DNA from: Streptomyces marianii
Lineage (GTDB): Bacteria; Actinomycetota; Actinomycetes; Streptomycetales; Streptomycetaceae
NCBI RefSeq assembly: GCF_005795905.1
Contig: NZ_VAWE01000001.1
Coordinates: forward strand, 4,262,001 to 4,326,000
Length of the DNA: 64,000 nucleotides
Direction: 5' to 3'
Shown here: one piece after another, positions 61,524-64,000 of the stretch
How positions within the stretch are numbered: position 1 is the first letter of the stretch
How the letters are laid out: every line of letters begins with the position of its first letter
Translations under genes and position numbers: made by a program
The notes under the pieces: generated by a model
What the model was told of the DNA's origin: nothing
Databases searched by the model: none
Seen by the model: the letters and a program-made list of their open reading frames with translations, nothing else

Positions 61524-61589
61524 TGTGACCCCTTAGCAGGGGCACCGTACAGCGAAGGTCGGAGTCGCGGCTTTGGGCGTGTAGCTGTC

Positions 61590-62147
61590 ATGGGGCGAGC
61601 TATAGGGGCCCGTACGCTGGTCAGTGAAATCGGGCAGCCTGATGGGCCTGACCGGTATCGGCCCGATGCGGGCCCCGATCTTCGAGGCTCGCCCCATCGT
61701 GGCTGCGCAAAGCCGCGGAGCCCGCCGCCCCAGCCGCAGCTGGATGAGTTGAGCGCTGAGATCGACCGGATCGCTGCCCTCGTGTCCGACCGTTGCGAGG
61801 GTGCCGAGGAGGCGATCCGGGCCTTCAACGCGATGACCGGTCACGACTACGTGGCCTACGACTTCGCCGAGTACCGGGGAGGCCGGAGTGTGGAGGAGTT
61901 CGCCAGGGAAGCGGCCCGGCCGGCTCGCCCGCGGGTTGCGGACATCACCAGGGCGGAGCTCGTCGAAGTCGTTGGCCGACTCCTCGCGGGTGACCTGGAG
62001 AGTGACTACTACCTGCGTCTCCTTGAAGTGAACGTGACGCATCCCGGAGTCAGCGGCTCGGTCTTCCGCCCCTCGGCCGACGGTGTATCGGCGGAGGAGA
62101 TCGTCGACGAGGCCCTGCGGTACGGCCGATCGCGCTCTGAGTGGTCC
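61590..62147 (+). pseudogene. Hypothetical gene lacking its normal 3' end
   Basis: From about 61740 the frame has a normal coding look: LDELSAEIDRIAALVSDRCE, then GHDYVAYDFAEYRGGRSVEE and ARPRVADITRAELVEVVGRL, a helical protein of a kind common in Streptomyces. It then runs antisense into the cupin gene beyond 62147, where relatives in my memory would end with a short tail. The 5' part (61590-61735) is doubtful. Probably a truncated or rearranged gene. Confidence 0.45.
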
Positions 62148-62507
62148 CTACTTCGGCTTCGCGTAGTCCTTCGCCGTCTGACCGGCGAAGTCGTAGGCCA
62201 CACACGGCTCGTCGCCGACCGTCCAGGCATCGTGCCCGGGGGAACACACGAAGACCTCCCCGGGACCGACCTCGGTCTCCGCTCCGTCGTCCATGCGGAT
62301 GTGCAGCCGCCCCTGCACCACCATCCCGTTGTGATGGAACTGGCAGCTCTCGGTCCCGGCGATCGGTGCGACGTCCTGTGACCACCGCCAGCCGGGATCG
62401 AAGGTCGCCACCGAGAAGTCCAGCCCCGACAGGTGAACGGCCTCGAGGTGGCCATGGGGGAATTCCCGCTTCTCGTCCGGCCTACTGGGGGCCTTGACCT
62501 CCAACAT
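62148..62507 (-). CDS. Small cupin-domain protein
   Basis: The 119-residue product is a single cupin barrel: TESCQFHHNGMVVQGRLHIR (two His of motif 1), GPGEVFVCSPGHDAWTVGDE (His of motif 2), and ends GQTAKDYAKPK. GGAGG 9 bases before ATG 62507 fixes the start. It might be a metal-dependent isomerase or sensor; no partner is adjacent. Confidence 0.85.
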   Translation of the reverse strand: MLEVKAPSRPDEKREFPHGHLEAVHLSGLDFSVATFDPGWRWSQDVAPIAGTESCQFHHNGMVVQGRLHIRMDDGAETEVGPGEVFVCSPGHDAWTVGDEPCVAYDFAGQTAKDYAKPK

Positions 62508-62769
62508 GACGATGCCTCCTTCACTGGGCCGCATCTCCATCGTGCGCCGTCCATCACCTGTTGCGCCACACAGACGGTCGCCTCGGCCACTGCCCGCCTG
62601 GAAGTCCCGGACTCGGCGATGGACGGGCACAGGCGCCGGTCTGGCCGGCACGGTCGTAGGGACCCTGTGACCAAAGGTGATCGCGGTCGGCCGGTGCAGA
62701 ATCGGCGCTCCACCGGTGACGACACGCGGGAACCGGTGCCGGGCGGCCGGAGCCGGACGTACGGAGGGG

Positions 62770-63215
62770 TCAGACGCCCGATGAGCGCGCGGCGGCCTCC
62801 TTGTGCCAGTCCGAGGTGCCGCCGAGGAGGTGAGCCAGGACCAGTCCGTCGTCGTCGGCTTCGGCGGAGACGTCGTTGTACGTCGCCTCCCAGAACGGGG
62901 CGAGCTGCAGGGGCCACGGCAGTGGTACCGATGTGTGAACCGATCCTTGCCGGTCTGCTCGACGGTGAGCGTCATCCACGGCGCATGCTGCTTGTGCCGC
63001 ACCGCAGCAGCGGGGCCGATCACGGTCTCCCAGCCGCCGACGGTGAGCAGATCTCTCCCGTCGGCCCGGACCAGGGAGCACGGAGTGCGGCCCAGACGCC
63101 CCTTCCAGCAAACCTCCCACCGAAGCGTCCCGGAGGTCTCCGGGACATCGGCAGCAGCGGCCGCATCGGTGCCGCGGGAGGAGGTGAGGCCGGGCGGAGA
63201 AGCCGTGGCGTCCAC
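62770..63215 (-). pseudogene. Hypothetical gene with frameshift near 62910
   Basis: The upstream frame reads TLRWEVCWKGRLGRTPCSLV, WETVIGPAAAVRHKQHAPWM and FTHRYHCRG, then loses sense; the next frame continues PLQLAPFWEATYNDVSAEAD to the stop at 62770. Joined, they make a protein of about 148 residues with no known function. One or two bases are missing or extra near 62905-62915. It may be a real mutation or a sequencing error. Confidence 0.6.
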
Positions 63216-63799
63216 GAGGTCCGGCCCGACCGCCGGCTCCCCCTGTGACGCCGGTCAGGCCGGCGCCCTGCCTTCCCCGCGCCGGAGACTCCACACCCGA
63301 CACAGCGCCGCGGCACGGGGCGCCTGCCGGCGACGCCGTCTCCTGCCCGTCGGCGAGAGGGCGCCTTTACGGCTTTCCGCTCCGGACGCACATGGCGGCG
63401 GTGCGCTGCTGAGGGCGGCGCGGCACGGGATCGCCGTGCCGGTGGCGACCGGTCTGGTGGACGAGCTGACAACCAGCTGACGGTCGAGAAGTCGCACGGG
63501 GAACGACGGCGGTTGCGCGACGGCGGACGATCAAGGACGGGCGTCCCGCCGGCGGCACGGGGCGGGAGGAGCCGCCCCCGGCGCGCCGGCCGTCCCGCTG
63601 CGGCGGTGCTCCGGGCCCGCCGCCACGGGGCGCGGCGCGCCCCGTACCCGGCCGACGGGTACGGGCACGGCGCGGGGACGCGGCGTTGCGCCCGGGATCG
63701 CCGAACCCCAAGGTGGAGGGGTCAGGAGGGCGGCGCGGCCCGCGGGCCGGAGGGCGCCGTACCGGCCGCAGGACGCGGTACCGAGCGGAGGATGAGGCC
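63216..63799. other. Region without supported genes before the DUF427 gene
   Basis: Very GC-rich; frames on both strands lack ribosome sites and motifs. A short plus-strand stretch ending near 63480 (HGIAVPVATGLVDELTTS) could be the tail of a lost dehydrogenase-like gene but is too short to name. Confidence 0.4.
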
Positions 63800-64000
63800 A
63801 TGGCCGTACCCGGGAGCACGTCCGGGACCGCACCGGTGGTCCGGCGCCGTCCCGACCCGGCGGACAGTCTGGTCTGGGAGCCCAGTGAACGCTGGGTCCG
63901 GGGGACGAAGGGCGGCGTCACCGTCGTCGACAGCCGCCGGCCGGTGCTGGTGTGGGAGCCGGGCGTTCCCGTGCCGGTCTACGCGTTCCCGGTCGGGGAC
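63800..64000 (+). CDS. DUF427-domain protein (3' end outside window)
   Basis: The first 67 residues are visible: after an Arg-rich lead come RWVRGTKGGVTVVDSRRPVL and VWEPGVPVPVYAFPVGD, matching the N-terminal half of DUF427 proteins. GGAGGATGAGG before the ATG supports the start. Function of the family is not established. The gene runs past the window end. Confidence 0.8.
   Translation, partial: MAVPGSTSGTAPVVRRRPDPADSLVWEPSERWVRGTKGGVTVVDSRRPVLVWEPGVPVPVYAFPVGD

Noticed and set aside
62803-63480. Plus-strand frame of 225 codons
   Set aside because: It is antisense to the frameshifted hypothetical gene, which has better protein-like segments; no ribosome site.

Overview
The window is a high-GC actinomycete chromosome segment, almost certainly Streptomyces. 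Evidence: very high third-position GC, many GTG starts, GTGA/ATGA start-stop overlaps, a fused cydCD gene, a Rex-type operator, the Streptomyces parS sequence, and clusters of DnaA boxes. The order hisC-like / cydAB-cydCD ... serS / pheA / secreted DyP peroxidase with copper genes is the order known from the origin-proximal core of Streptomyces chromosomes (from memory of family knowledge, not checked by alignment).

Layout. 1-9329: core genes (aminotransferase end, cytochrome bd operon with Rex operator and a parS site at the cydCD start, secreted M23 peptidase, HAD phosphatase). 9330-15835: an LLM-type oxidoreductase gene whose 5' 216 bp is duplicated around a 5.5 kb accessory insertion (frameshifted small gene, large membrane protein, CcbP-like protein, unknown 400-aa protein, VapBC-type toxin-antitoxin). 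15836-24100: KptA, a DnaA-box cluster, MerR regulator, a hydrolase-dehydrogenase fusion coupled to an M24 peptidase, and a four-gene ABC transporter operon. 24811-28765: tRNA-Ser(GCU), HAD phosphatase, serS, a second and stronger DnaA-box cluster, and pheA. 28806-35171: DtpA peroxidase with copper handling genes (CopC-CopD fusion, PCuAC chaperone, Sco, YcnI). 35386-47218: core genes (two anti-sigma-like ATPases, Xaa-Pro peptidase, SpoIIE-type phosphatase, primase-domain protein, SEC-C protein, GDPD, HtrA-type protease, alcohol dehydrogenase).

47369-61237 is an accessory region built on tRNA-Ser(UGA). A chimeric, probably broken tRNA copy, an intact copy 6.3 kb later, and a 3'-end remnant 7.4 kb further bound two tandem integrative elements. 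Both carry decayed tyrosine integrases of one family. Element 1 holds an HTH/serine-hydrolase pair with twin operators, a transfer-protein fragment, an IS1380-like transposase and small membrane proteins. Element 2 holds the most interesting cassette: on the minus strand a 75-aa protein, a 49-aa membrane peptide, a 43-aa peptide with a strong Shine-Dalgarno sequence, a JmjC/cupin oxygenase, an aldo/keto reductase and an APH-fold phosphotransferase, all tightly packed and ended by a strong terminator; divergently, a TPR-XRE regulator containing an in-frame TTA codon is coupled to a SAM methyltransferase. This has the form of an undescribed ribosomal peptide (RiPP) pathway, though that is inference.

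61238-64000: a small membrane protein, truncated and frameshifted hypothetical genes, a cupin protein and the start of a DUF427 protein.
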